Positions 8,186-16,736 of a stretch of DNA of 37,992 bases are shown in pieces (the first letter of the stretch is position 1; every line of letters starts with the position of its first letter). The translations under genes and the position numbers were made by a program. The notes beneath the pieces were generated by a model that worked only from the letters and a program-made list of their open reading frames with translations, was not told where the DNA came from and made no database searches. Source of the DNA: Bacteroidales bacterium. Lineage in GTDB: Bacteria > Bacteroidota > Bacteroidia > Bacteroidales > WCHB1-69. The stretch lies in the NCBI GenBank assembly GCA_031287215.1, contig JAITTF010000329.1, positions 1-37,992 on the forward strand, written 5' to 3'.

Positions 8186-9637
8186 ATGAAACAGAGAGAC
8201 TTTGTCATTAACCTTACTATTTTAATCGCTCTAAATCTGATTATTAAACCTTTTTGGATTCTTGGCATCGATGTTGGGGTCCAAAATAGAGTGGGAACGG
8301 CAGATTATGGTCTCTATTTTGCCATCTTCAATTTCACCTATCTATTCAATATGTTGTTGGATATGGGGATAGCCAATTTCAACAACCGTAATATTGCCCG
8401 ACATTCTCATCTGTTAAAAAAACATTTTTCCGGCATTTTTCAACTTAAATTATTTCTCGGAATAGGATACCTCATCGTAACCTTTTTTGTCGGTTTGATG
8501 ATTGGGTACAATCATTTACAACTCAAACTCCTCTTCTGGACAGCCATCAATCAATTTTTGAATGCCTTTATTCTCTATTTACGTTCCAATATCTCCGCAT
8601 TGCAACGGTTTAAAACCGACAGTTTGTTGTCTGTGCTTGATAAATTATTGATGATTGTCATTTGCAGTATATTATTGTGGGGTAATATTACTGAGAAACC
8701 TTTTAAAATAGAGTGGTTTGTCTATTCACAGACCGTGTCTTATGTGATCTCTTTTATCGTTTGCATCAGTATAGTATTGCGCTATTCCGGCTGGGTAAAA
8801 CCTAAAAACAATTGGCTTTTTTCGATCATGATCTTAAAAAAAAGTTTGCCTTTTGCGGTTCTTTATCTACTGATGGCTTTTTATTGTCGAATAGATTCTG
8901 TTATGATAGAGCGACTTTTGCCGGCTTCATTGGCAAATATCCAAACAGGGATTTATGCCTCAGCATTTAGGCTGTTAGACGCATTAGTCATGATTGCCTA
9001 CCTCTTTTCGGTAATCTTATTACCACTATTTTCTAAGATGCTCAAAACTAAAGAGGACATTTTTCCAGTCATCAAAACCTCTTTCTCACTGCTTTTTTTC
9101 TTTTCCGTAACTGCGAGTGTTATTTTAATTTTTTATGCTCATTTTCTTCTTGATTTACTGTATCGGCAGCATGTGGACGAAATTGCGGTTGTCTTTAAAA
9201 TATTAATTCCCTGTGTCATTCCACTTTCATTTACCTATGTTTTTGGCACCTTACTTACTGCTAATGGTAATATGAAATGGTTGAATATCATTTCTCTCAT
9301 AGGCATTGCCGTCAATTTGCTGCTCAATTTCCTCTTAATACCGCGATTCAACGCTGCCGGTGCAGCTATTACCAGTCTGTCGGCTCAAAGTACCGTTGCT
9401 TTCATTCAAGTTTTTATTGTGAATAAAAAGCTAAACTGCTCCCTTTTTCGTTTGCCATGGTTCAATTATGCGATGTATTTACTGTTGTTGGTTATTTCGG
9501 TCTTCATGATGGTCAAATTTACACCTTTACAGCCTATTTATTCTTTAATAATAAGCCTGTTAATAGCTTTAGCACTCGGTTTTATCTTCCGAATTATTTC
9601 AATAAAAAACTTGGTTTTTTCTGAGGAAAAATGTTAA
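8186..9637 (+). CDS. Polysaccharide/lipid-linked sugar flippase (Wzx/MurJ superfamily)
   Basis: Predicted to flip lipid-linked oligosaccharides across the inner membrane. The 483-residue protein consists almost entirely of hydrophobic segments, about 12-14, as usual for MOP-superfamily flippases. It starts with a helix after MKQRDFVINL and has the GTADYGLYFAIFNF pattern common near the N-terminus of Wzx-type proteins. The ATG at 8186 is preferred over a TTG three codons earlier. It follows the transglycosylase by 14 bases, suggesting co-transcription and an envelope role. The substrate cannot be predicted. MurJ itself is possible but less likely, because the protein is a more typical Wzx size and lacks clear MurJ marks. 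Confidence 0.8.
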   Translation: MKQRDFVINLTILIALNLIIKPFWILGIDVGVQNRVGTADYGLYFAIFNFTYLFNMLLDMGIANFNNRNIARHSHLLKKHFSGIFQLKLFLGIGYLIVTFFVGLMIGYNHLQLKLLFWTAINQFLNAFILYLRSNISALQRFKTDSLLSVLDKLLMIVICSILLWGNITEKPFKIEWFVYSQTVSYVISFIVCISIVLRYSGWVKPKNNWLFSIMILKKSLPFAVLYLLMAFYCRIDSVMIERLLPASLANIQTGIYASAFRLLDALVMIAYLFSVILLPLFSKMLKTKEDIFPVIKTSFSLLFFFSVTASVILIFYAHFLLDLLYRQHVDEIAVVFKILIPCVIPLSFTYVFGTLLTANGNMKWLNIISLIGIAVNLLLNFLLIPRFNAAGAAITSLSAQSTVAFIQVFIVNKKLNCSLFRLPWFNYAMYLLLLVISVFMMVKFTPLQPIYSLIISLLIALALGFIFRIISIKNLVFSEEKC

Positions 9638-9756
9638 ACAAAACAAGTAATAGAGGTTAATTTTTCACCGTTTTTCTATAGAGATCCCCAAAAACAAAAG
9701 AACCTAAAAAATCATGAAATAACACGTTTTTTTATAAAAAAACACGTGCAAAAAAA

Positions 9757-9780
9757 AAGTTTCAAAAACTTCCTTTTTTT
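9757..9780 (+). terminator. Weak hairpin with T-tract before rnfB
   Basis: A 6-bp stem AAGTTT/AAACTT (9757-9762 and 9766-9771) with a CAA loop, followed by CC and seven or more Ts. It could end the transglycosylase-flippase transcript. The stem is AT-rich and weak. Confidence 0.35.
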
Positions 9781-9793
9781 CATTAAAATACTT

Positions 9794-9801
9794 TATTTTT
9801 G
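9794..9801 (+). promoter_or_regulatory. rnfB promoter, -7 box TATTTTTG
   Basis: A TAnnTTTG match 28 bases before the rnfB ATG, with a start expected near 9808. It probably drives rnfB-rnfC-gatE-gatD-gcvT, since no other clear box was seen up to the end of gcvT. Confidence 0.65.
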
Positions 9802-9829
9802 CACTAACAAAATTAAAGTATTATATTTT

Positions 9830-10696
9830 ATGCAAAGTATCATTTATGCAGCGGTGATTTTAGGTATTATTGCCCTGATTGCTGCAGTTATTCTCCATTT
9901 TGTTTCGAAAGCATTTCAGGTCATTGAAGACCCCAGAATTGACGATGTTGCTTCCATTTTGCCGGGCGCAAACTGCGGAGGTTGTGGCTTTGCCGGTTGT
10001 AGAAACTTGGCAGAAGCTATCGTTAAAGCTGGTACTTTAGAAGGGTTCGGTTGCCCCGCCGGCGGGAGTAGTGTGAATGAAGGTATCGCACAAGTCTTAG
10101 GACTAAATGCCGTAATGATGAATCCTATCATTGCTGTGGTTAGATGTAACGGATCCCTTGAAAATGCTCCCTCACAATCTTCGTATGATGGTGCCCCTTC
10201 GTGTGCTTTCGCTTCTTCGCTTTATGCAGGTGAAAGTATGTGTAGCTGCGGATGCTTAGGGTACGGAGATTGTATGAAAGTATGCAATTTTGATGCGCTC
10301 TCAATTGACCCTAATACCAAATTGCCGGTAGTGGATAACGAAAAATGTGTGGCTTGTGGTGCTTGTGCTAAAGCTTGCCCCAGATTGCTGATAGAAATGA
10401 GATTTAAAGGTAAAAAAGACCGTAGAATTTTTGTCGCATGTCGTAATATCGATAAAGGGGCTGCCGCTAAGAAAAATTGCCAAGTGGCTTGTATCGGCTG
10501 CGGAAAATGCCTTAAAGTTTGCGAATTTGATGCTATTACGATTGCAAATAATCTTGCCTATATTGATCATACAAAATGTAAACTTTGTAGAAAATGCGTC
10601 TCCGAATGCCCAGCAAACGCTATTTGCGAGTGCAATTTTCCTCCAAAAAAGGACAAAATTGAACTCGCCCAAGAAACTCAATTTGTTAATAATTAA
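9830..10696 (+). CDS. rnfB: Rnf complex electron-transfer subunit RnfB
   Basis: Iron-sulfur subunit of the ferredoxin:NAD+ oxidoreductase (Rnf), which couples electron flow from ferredoxin to ion pumping. The 288-residue protein starts with one membrane helix (about residues 3-25). Next comes the RnfB-type 4Fe-4S motif in ANCGGCGFAGC with a further Cys in GFGCPAGG. Several ferredoxin-type clusters follow, including CVACGACAKACP, CIGCGKCLKVC and CKLCRKCVSECP. The ATG at 9830 is chosen because it begins the helix; the longer upstream frame crosses the promoter. rnfC follows after 15 bases. The usual rnfD, G, E and A genes do not follow. Confidence 0.95.
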   Translation: MQSIIYAAVILGIIALIAAVILHFVSKAFQVIEDPRIDDVASILPGANCGGCGFAGCRNLAEAIVKAGTLEGFGCPAGGSSVNEGIAQVLGLNAVMMNPIIAVVRCNGSLENAPSQSSYDGAPSCAFASSLYAGESMCSCGCLGYGDCMKVCNFDALSIDPNTKLPVVDNEKCVACGACAKACPRLLIEMRFKGKKDRRIFVACRNIDKGAAAKKNCQVACIGCGKCLKVCEFDAITIANNLAYIDHTKCKLCRKCVSECPANAICECNFPPKKDKIELAQETQFVNN

Positions 10697-10711
10697 TCAT
10701 CTTATTTTATT

Positions 10712-12040
10712 ATGATTACTTTTAAAAAGGGGGGTGTCCATCCCCAAGAAAATAAAATTACATCTCAAATTGCTATCGAAAACTTTCCGATACCTCAACA
10801 AGTAGTGGTCTTTTTAGGGCAACACCTCGGAGTGCCGGCAGTAGCTAAAGTTAGTAAAGGTGATAAAGTAAAAACCGGACAACTGATTGCTGCCGGAGAA
10901 GCCTTTATCTCAGCTAATATTCATGCTCCCGTTTCCGGAATCGTTACAAAAGTAGATGTTATCCCTGATATCTCCGGCATCAAAAAAGAGGCTATCGTCA
11001 TCGCTACGGAAGGCGACGAATGGGAAGATACCATTGATACCTCTTCAACAATTAATGATAAAATTGAACTCGATAAAGATGAAATTATCGACAGAATTAA
11101 ATCTTGCGGTATCGTAGGTCTTGGTGGTGCCTGTTTCCCTACTCACATCAAATACAAAACCCCTCCGAGAAAACAGGTGGATTATTTGATCATAAATGCT
11201 GCCGAATGTGAACCCTATATTACAGCTGATGACCGAATGATGATCGAACACGGCGAAGAGTGCCTCATCGGTATCGAAGCCCTGCTGATTGCCTCAAAAG
11301 CACCGGTCGTTTACGTGGGTATTGAAAATAATAAAAAAAATGCTATCGCTCACCTGACTCAATTGGCAGACAAAAAGCATCCCAAAATAAAAATTTGTCC
11401 CCTAAAAGTCAAATATCCCCAAGGTGCCGAAAAACAACTCGTTCAAGCGCTTACTAATAGACACGTGCCGGCAGGAAAATTGCCAATTGAGATAGGAGTT
11501 ATTGTGAATAATATTACTACTGCTTTTGCAGTTTATGAAGCCGTCCAAAAAAATAAACCGCTCATAGATACCTATACTACTATTTCCGGAAAAAAAGTTG
11601 CTCATCCTAAAAATTTAAAAATTAGAATCGGTACACCGATCAATGAAGTCTTAAATTTCGTAGGTATTCCGGAAAATACCGGAAAAATTATCTCCGGCGG
11701 TCCCATGATGGGCAAAGCAATCGCAAATATAAATAGTTATGCCACCAAAGGTATGTCAAGCCTTTTGATGATGGATAAAACCGAAAGCCAAAGAGGGGAA
11801 GTCTCTCCTTGTTTGCGCTGCGGAAAATGCGTCTCTGTATGCCCTATGGGTTTAGAACCCCTGCTTTTGCAACCCTTTGGTGAAAAAAAACGCTATGATG
11901 AGTGTGAAGCCAATGGTATTATGAATTGCATCGAATGCGGCTCTTGCCAATTTGAATGCCCTGCAAATCGACCTCTCCTCGATTTTATACGCCTTGGAAA
12001 AGCTAAAACAGGAGAAATGATAAGAAATAGAAAAAGTTAA
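10712..12040 (+). CDS. rnfC: Rnf complex NADH-binding subunit RnfC
   Basis: Peripheral subunit that carries FMN and the NAD(H) site and passes electrons through two 4Fe-4S clusters. The 442-residue protein opens with the RnfC N-terminal domain (TFKKGGVHPQENK). The NADH/FMN-binding core follows, with GLGGACFPTHIK near residue 135 and INAAECEPYI near residue 155. After the SLBB region come two clusters, CLRCGKCVSVCP and CIECGSCQFECP. The size is normal for the short RnfC form. It ends 19 bases before gatE, on the same strand and probably in the same transcript. No rnfD or other membrane subunit follows, so the complex must be completed from elsewhere. Confidence 0.96.
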   Translation: MITFKKGGVHPQENKITSQIAIENFPIPQQVVVFLGQHLGVPAVAKVSKGDKVKTGQLIAAGEAFISANIHAPVSGIVTKVDVIPDISGIKKEAIVIATEGDEWEDTIDTSSTINDKIELDKDEIIDRIKSCGIVGLGGACFPTHIKYKTPPRKQVDYLIINAAECEPYITADDRMMIEHGEECLIGIEALLIASKAPVVYVGIENNKKNAIAHLTQLADKKHPKIKICPLKVKYPQGAEKQLVQALTNRHVPAGKLPIEIGVIVNNITTAFAVYEAVQKNKPLIDTYTTISGKKVAHPKNLKIRIGTPINEVLNFVGIPENTGKIISGGPMMGKAIANINSYATKGMSSLLMMDKTESQRGEVSPCLRCGKCVSVCPMGLEPLLLQPFGEKKRYDECEANGIMNCIECGSCQFECPANRPLLDFIRLGKAKTGEMIRNRKS

Positions 12041-12059
12041 ATTACTAAAATAAGATACT

Positions 12060-14018
12060 GTGTCAGATTTTAATCCACGAAAAAATTTTGAAGAAACCCG
12101 AAAACAAATAGGTTATGTCAATCGTAAAGAGGCTACTCAAGCCGACTATGACCGCGTTGGCTTTATGTCGGGACTGGAAGTTCATCAACAATTATTGACT
12201 AAACGTAAACTCTTTTGTCGCTGTCCTGCCGGCATTTTTCAAAAAGCAGATCAATATGACGCTGAAATTGTAAGGCACATGCGCCCCACTTTGTCGGAAC
12301 TGGGAGAGTACGATGGTACCGCTCTCATGGAATTTAAAACCAGAAAAGAGATTATTTATCGCCTGATGAATAAAAATGCCTGTACCTATGAAGCTGATGA
12401 TACCCCGCCGTTTCCTATTGACCGTGAAGCACTGGAAAAAGCAATCGAGGTATCTCTGGCAAGTAAATTAAGCATCGTGGGTGAAGTACATATTACTCGT
12501 AAACAATATCTCGATGGATCCATCCCAACCGGCTTTCAACGTACCGCTATTATTGGTATTGAAGGTTCTATCCAATTGAAAAACAAAAAAGTAAGGTTGA
12601 TACAACTCAGCCTGGAAGAAGATGCTTGTAGAGAAGTCTCTGACATTGGTCATACTCGTATCTACCGTACAGATAGATTGGGAATGCCCTTGATTGAAAC
12701 GGTTACTTATCCCGAATTTGTTAATCCAGATGAGGTAAAAGAAGGTTGCGACTATATCCGTTTCTTGAATAGAAGTACCGGGAACGTTCGTACCGGTATC
12801 GGTGCCGGTAGAGAAGATGTAAATGTGAGCTGTAAAGGGGGTACTCGTGTAGAAATTAAAGGGGTAGCTCACTCCAAATGGATACCGGAATTGACACACG
12901 TGGAGGTCTTCCGCCAATGGGCTTTGTTGGCTATTCGTGATAAATTATTACAAAGAATCCAACCGGACAATTGGAATTTAGAATTTATTGATTTAAACCC
13001 TGATCAGTTCAATTTTTATTATGATCCAGTGAAAAATGCAGTTAAACGTGGCGAAAAATTATATGCCGTTAATCTGCCCGGTTTTAAAGGTATTCTTTCC
13101 CATTTTACACAACCAGGAAAACCGTTTTATGACGAAATTACGAATAGATTGAAGGTTATAGCTTGTATAGAAAAACCTAATATGGCTACCAGTGAAGACC
13201 TCGAAGATACTATCGGTACCAATGTGTTCGAGAAAATTGGGATGATGTTTAAAGCCGTCGAAAACGATGCCCAAATGATTTTCTGGGCGCCGGAAGCAGA
13301 CGTGGAAACCGCTCTGGATGTAATTGCCGAACGGGCTAAAATGGCGTTCTGCGGTGTGCCGCAAGAAACTCGTAAATCGCTCGAAGGTGGTACTACCATC
13401 TTCGAAAGAGTGCTGCCGGGAGCAGATAGAATGTACCCCGATACTGACTCTGCTCCGATTCCTTTGGAAGCTGATTATATTGAATCTTTGAGAAAAAATG
13501 TGCCCGATGAAGTCGCAGAAAGATACGTTCAACTTAGAAATTGGGATGTTCCGGAAGACTGTTTCAACTATTTGCTAACATATAACTACTTCCCTCTTAT
13601 TGCTAAAACTGCTGCCGAATTGGAGTTGAATCCTAAATATATCGCTACTTTCTTTGGACATCAATTAAAACATTTTCATGGTCAATATAAAAAAATCCCC
13701 TTTGAGATAACAAGAATGTACGATCTTTTCTATTTCCTGAAAAACAGTGGAATAGATTTTGCTATTGCACGTAAAATGTTGAATGTCATGTTTGAACATC
13801 CTAAAATGGACTTTGAATCTATTTTAACAGTTTTAGATTTCAAAAAAAGAGACCAAAAAGAGATCGAAGACCATATCCCTTTTGTTGCGCAAAAATTTGT
13901 CGCTAAACGTCCTAAAATTAATGGTAACGACAAAAAAAATAGCATCATGGGTCAACTTAGAATTATGAGCGAAGGAAATGTAAATCTGTCAACACTGGCA
14001 CAAATTATTAAAAATTAA
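12060..14018 (+). CDS. gatE: Archaeal-type Glu-tRNA(Gln) amidotransferase subunit E
   Basis: GatE is the kinase/amidotransferase subunit of GatDE. It phosphorylates the glutamate on Glu-tRNA(Gln) and uses ammonia from GatD to make Gln-tRNA(Gln). The 652-residue protein has the GatB/GatE cradle, with GFMSGLEVHQQL near residue 35 and CRCPAG, then RIYRTDRLGMPLIE and VRTGIGAGREDVNVS. Unlike GatB it carries the GatE-specific inserted AspRS-like (GAD) domain, about residues 290-430. After it comes CGVPQETRKSLEGGTTIFER and LPGADRMYPDTD (about residues 430-463). A helical/tail domain ends the protein. The size fits GatE (about 620-650), not GatB (about 480). The start is GTG. It lies between rnfC and gatD with short gaps. 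GatDE is best known from archaea. Confidence 0.95.
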   Translation: MSDFNPRKNFEETRKQIGYVNRKEATQADYDRVGFMSGLEVHQQLLTKRKLFCRCPAGIFQKADQYDAEIVRHMRPTLSELGEYDGTALMEFKTRKEIIYRLMNKNACTYEADDTPPFPIDREALEKAIEVSLASKLSIVGEVHITRKQYLDGSIPTGFQRTAIIGIEGSIQLKNKKVRLIQLSLEEDACREVSDIGHTRIYRTDRLGMPLIETVTYPEFVNPDEVKEGCDYIRFLNRSTGNVRTGIGAGREDVNVSCKGGTRVEIKGVAHSKWIPELTHVEVFRQWALLAIRDKLLQRIQPDNWNLEFIDLNPDQFNFYYDPVKNAVKRGEKLYAVNLPGFKGILSHFTQPGKPFYDEITNRLKVIACIEKPNMATSEDLEDTIGTNVFEKIGMMFKAVENDAQMIFWAPEADVETALDVIAERAKMAFCGVPQETRKSLEGGTTIFERVLPGADRMYPDTDSAPIPLEADYIESLRKNVPDEVAERYVQLRNWDVPEDCFNYLLTYNYFPLIAKTAAELELNPKYIATFFGHQLKHFHGQYKKIPFEITRMYDLFYFLKNSGIDFAIARKMLNVMFEHPKMDFESILTVLDFKKRDQKEIEDHIPFVAQKFVAKRPKINGNDKKNSIMGQLRIMSEGNVNLSTLAQIIKN

Positions 14019-14032
14019 AAACGATTAATCAG

Positions 14033-15418
14033 ATGAGTGAAGAACTATTTCAGGGATATAAAGGAGAAGCATTAGAATTACTGAAAAAATATAGTGTGAG
14101 AGTGTGGGGTAGTGCAGAAGTAGAAACTACACGCGGACACTTCTCAGGTACCGTTTTGCCAAGAGCCGAAAATGATGACCATAAACATATCGTCATGAAA
14201 ATTAGTACCGGATATAATGTCGGTATTGACGTTGATACGGTGTTAAATATGACTGAAACCGGCTATAAAAAAGCTAATTATAAAATACCGGAAAAAGAAT
14301 TTCCTTACACCAAAGGCTTACCTCATGTCAAATTACTGGGAACAGGTGGTACGATCGCTTCGCGATTAGACTACAGAACAGGTGCCGTCATTCCGGCATT
14401 CTCTCCGGGAGAACTCTACGGCGCAGTACCCGAATTGGCGGATATTTGCAACCTGAGTACGGAAAAAATATTTGCCGTCTTTTCGGAAAATATGGGACCG
14501 AAACAGTATATCGCTTTAGCTAAAAAAATTGGCGAAGAGATTGAAAATGGAGTAGAAGGTATCGTCATTGGTCATGGCACAGATACACTACACCATACCG
14601 GATCCGCTCTGACCTTCATGTGCCAGAATCTGCCGGTACCGGTCGTTTTAGTGGGTTCACAACGCTCCTCAGATAGACCAAGCTCAGATGCTGCTCTCAA
14701 TCTGATGCATGCTATGACCGCCGCAGGACATGGAAATATCGCAGAAGTATTAGTCTGTATGTTTGGACCTACTTCCGATGAATATGGTTTCCTCCATAAA
14801 GGAACACGAGTTAGAAAAATGCACTCTTCGTACAGATCTACTTTCCGTACTATTGGAGATACTCCTATTGCGCGGGTTACTCGTCAAGGAGTGCAACCTA
14901 TTAAGGAAATATATAACCACCGCCGCAATGATAAAAAAGTTACGATTATCCCCACTTTTGATGACCGTGTAGCAATGCTTTACTATTATCCGGGAATGAA
15001 ACCCGATATGTTGGACGCTATCGTTGACAATGGTTATAAAGGAATTGTTTGGGTAGGAACCGGTCTTGGCCATATCAATAAAGCAATGTATCCTGCCGTT
15101 GAAAGAGCGCACACCGCCGGTGTCCATCAATTTATGACACTGCAAACCATCTGGGGTTATGTTCAAATGTTTGTCTATGATACCGGGAGAGATATGATGG
15201 CTAAAGGTATTATCCCTTGCGGAAATATGCTGCCCGAAGTAGCTTACATTAAATTAGGATGGGTTTTAGGTCAAACTAATGACCCTGAAGAAGTAAAAAG
15301 ATTGATGCTTATCCCTATTAATGACGAAATTACAGAAAGAGAACCCTATAACGGCTATTTAGTTTATCAAGGTGGATCTCCTGAAGTAGAAGAATTTATC
15401 AAAAAAGTACATAAATAA
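14033..15418 (+). CDS. gatD: Archaeal-type Glu-tRNA(Gln) amidotransferase subunit D
   Basis: GatD is the asparaginase-like subunit of GatDE, which releases ammonia (from glutamine or asparagine) for GatE. The 461-residue protein has a small beta-barrel N-terminal domain (about residues 15-75), found in GatD and not in ordinary asparaginases. An asparaginase fold follows, with GTGGTIASRLDYRTGAV (nucleophile candidate Thr107), GHGTDTLHHTG (Thr183, Asp184), VGSQRSSDRPSSDAA, and KGTRVRKMHSS with Lys262 as the probable catalytic lysine. All key residues are present, so the enzyme should be active. It starts 14 bases after gatE, so the two subunits are made together. A plain L-asparaginase is unlikely given the N-terminal domain, the motifs and the partner. 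Confidence 0.95.
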   Translation: MSEELFQGYKGEALELLKKYSVRVWGSAEVETTRGHFSGTVLPRAENDDHKHIVMKISTGYNVGIDVDTVLNMTETGYKKANYKIPEKEFPYTKGLPHVKLLGTGGTIASRLDYRTGAVIPAFSPGELYGAVPELADICNLSTEKIFAVFSENMGPKQYIALAKKIGEEIENGVEGIVIGHGTDTLHHTGSALTFMCQNLPVPVVLVGSQRSSDRPSSDAALNLMHAMTAAGHGNIAEVLVCMFGPTSDEYGFLHKGTRVRKMHSSYRSTFRTIGDTPIARVTRQGVQPIKEIYNHRRNDKKVTIIPTFDDRVAMLYYYPGMKPDMLDAIVDNGYKGIVWVGTGLGHINKAMYPAVERAHTAGVHQFMTLQTIWGYVQMFVYDTGRDMMAKGIIPCGNMLPEVAYIKLGWVLGQTNDPEEVKRLMLIPINDEITEREPYNGYLVYQGGSPEVEEFIKKVHK

Positions 15419-15470
15419 TATTATATCAATAAATTAAAGAATAAAATTAACCTATCAAATAAAATATCTT

Positions 15471-16562
15471 ATGAAAGAAACTGCATTTAGAAAAATCCAT
15501 GAAGAAGCAGGTGGTAAAATGGTTGAATTTGCAGGCTACTATATGCCAGTGCAATATGAAGGATTAACCATCGAACATAATCATGTAAGAGAAAAAGTCG
15601 GCGTTTTCGACGTCTCTCACATGGGCGAATTTACCGTAAAAGGTCCCCAAGCAATCGAATTAATACAATATATTACTACTAATGATGTAGCTGATCTCTA
15701 TCCGGGAAAAGTTCAATACTCCTGTTTCCCCAACGGAAAAGGCGGTATTGTGGACGATCTATTGGTCTATATGCTTGGCGTAAATGATTACCTTTTAGTA
15801 GTAAATGCTGCTAATATCGATAAAGATTGGGCTTGGGTAGTAGAACAAAATAAAAAATTTAACGCCGACATTAAAAATATCTCTGAAGAAATCTCTCAGT
15901 TAGCAGTTCAAGGTCCTTTGGCACTCAAAGCTATGCAAAAATTGACAGACGCCAACGTAATAGATATGAAATATTATACCTGTAAAGTGATTACTTTTGC
16001 CGGTATTCCTGATATTCTATTTGCTACTACTGGTTATACCGGTTCAGGTGGCTGCGAAATTTATATGAAAAATAAAGACACCGAGAAAATCTGGAAATCC
16101 GTTTTTGAAGCAGGTGCTGAGTTCGACGTCAAACCTATTGGATTGGGCGCTCGCGATACCCTGCGCTTAGAGATGGGATATTGCCTCTATGGACACGAAA
16201 TTGATGATACTATTTCCCCTATAGAAGGCGGTTTAAGTTGGATTACTAAATTTGTTGACCATAAAAATTTCTTAGATAAAGATTTCCTTCTTAAACAAAA
16301 AACTGAAGGCGTAAAACGCAAATTAGTAGGCTTTGAAATGATTGATAGAGGTATCCCTCGTATAGATTATCCGGTATGTGATGCTCATGGAAATCCTATC
16401 GGCGTAGTCCGTTCAGGAACCTTTGGTCCTGCTATCAACAAATCTGTAGGTACTTGCCTCATCAAAACAGAAAATGCTAAAATAGGCTCTGAAATCTTTA
16501 TCGAAATTAGAGGCAAATTACTCAAAGCGGTCGTTGCTAAAATGCCGTTTTATAAAAAGTAA
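15471..16562 (+). CDS. gcvT: Glycine cleavage system aminomethyltransferase (T protein)
   Basis: Transfers the methylene group from aminomethylated H protein to tetrahydrofolate, releasing ammonia. The 363-residue protein has the normal length and order of family motifs: KIHEEAGGKMVEFAGYYMPV at the start, VREKVGVFDVSHMGE (about residues 42-56), YTGSGGCEIY near residue 190, LGARDTLRLEMGYCLYG near residue 225 and GIPRIDYPV in the C-terminal barrel. It follows gatD by 52 bases on the same strand. No gcvH or gcvP is near, so the system is dispersed. The glycine-forming enzyme Kbl is at the other end of the window, but no link is shown. Confidence 0.96.
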   Translation: MKETAFRKIHEEAGGKMVEFAGYYMPVQYEGLTIEHNHVREKVGVFDVSHMGEFTVKGPQAIELIQYITTNDVADLYPGKVQYSCFPNGKGGIVDDLLVYMLGVNDYLLVVNAANIDKDWAWVVEQNKKFNADIKNISEEISQLAVQGPLALKAMQKLTDANVIDMKYYTCKVITFAGIPDILFATTGYTGSGGCEIYMKNKDTEKIWKSVFEAGAEFDVKPIGLGARDTLRLEMGYCLYGHEIDDTISPIEGGLSWITKFVDHKNFLDKDFLLKQKTEGVKRKLVGFEMIDRGIPRIDYPVCDAHGNPIGVVRSGTFGPAINKSVGTCLIKTENAKIGSEIFIEIRGKLLKAVVAKMPFYKK

Positions 16563-16630
16563 TTGTTTAAAATTTTGATTATAACCTGAAAAAATAAATT
16601 CAGATAAAGTTTTTGTGTTGCTTTTTTTCT

Positions 16631-16670
16631 GTCATTTTGTCAGGCAATCATCTTTGGCAAAGTATTTGCT
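16631..16670 (+). promoter_or_regulatory. Sigma-54-like -24/-12 promoter of clpB with upstream GTCA repeats
   Basis: TTGGCA at 16654-16659 and TTGC at 16666-16669 place GG and GC exactly 10 bases apart, matching the sigma-54 pattern TGGCA-N6-TTGC. Transcription would start near 16681. Just upstream, GTCA occurs twice with an 8-base period (16631-16634, 16639-16642), a possible activator site. The alternative TAnnTTTG box is imperfect here (TATTTG). Confidence 0.55.
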
Positions 16671-16722
16671 ACAGAGAGGTTGTCGCAGTTGATGTGGCTA
16701 ATTATTAGTATTAACAAAAGAA

Positions 16723-16729
16723 AAGGAGA
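16723..16729 (+). promoter_or_regulatory. Shine-Dalgarno AAGGAGA of clpB
   Basis: AAGGAGA ends 7 bases before the ATG at 16737 and fixes that start. Clear Shine-Dalgarno sites are rare in this window, so this one stands out. Confidence 0.7.
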
Positions 16730-16736
16730 AAACAAA

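Noticed and set aside
12468-13532. Long open frames on the minus strand inside gatE
   Set aside because: They lie entirely in the shadow of a well-matched gene and resemble no family.
12060-14018. GatB of the bacterial GatCAB system
   Set aside because: The length and the AspRS-like insertion followed by GVPQETR and RMYPDTD are GatE features. The partner is GatD, not GatA or GatC.
14033-15418. Plain type I/II L-asparaginase
   Set aside because: It has the GatD N-terminal barrel and lies directly behind gatE.
16563-16620. Terminator after gcvT (CTGAA/TTCAG)
   Set aside because: The stem has only 5 base pairs and the T-run begins 6 bases away, so it is too weak to call.
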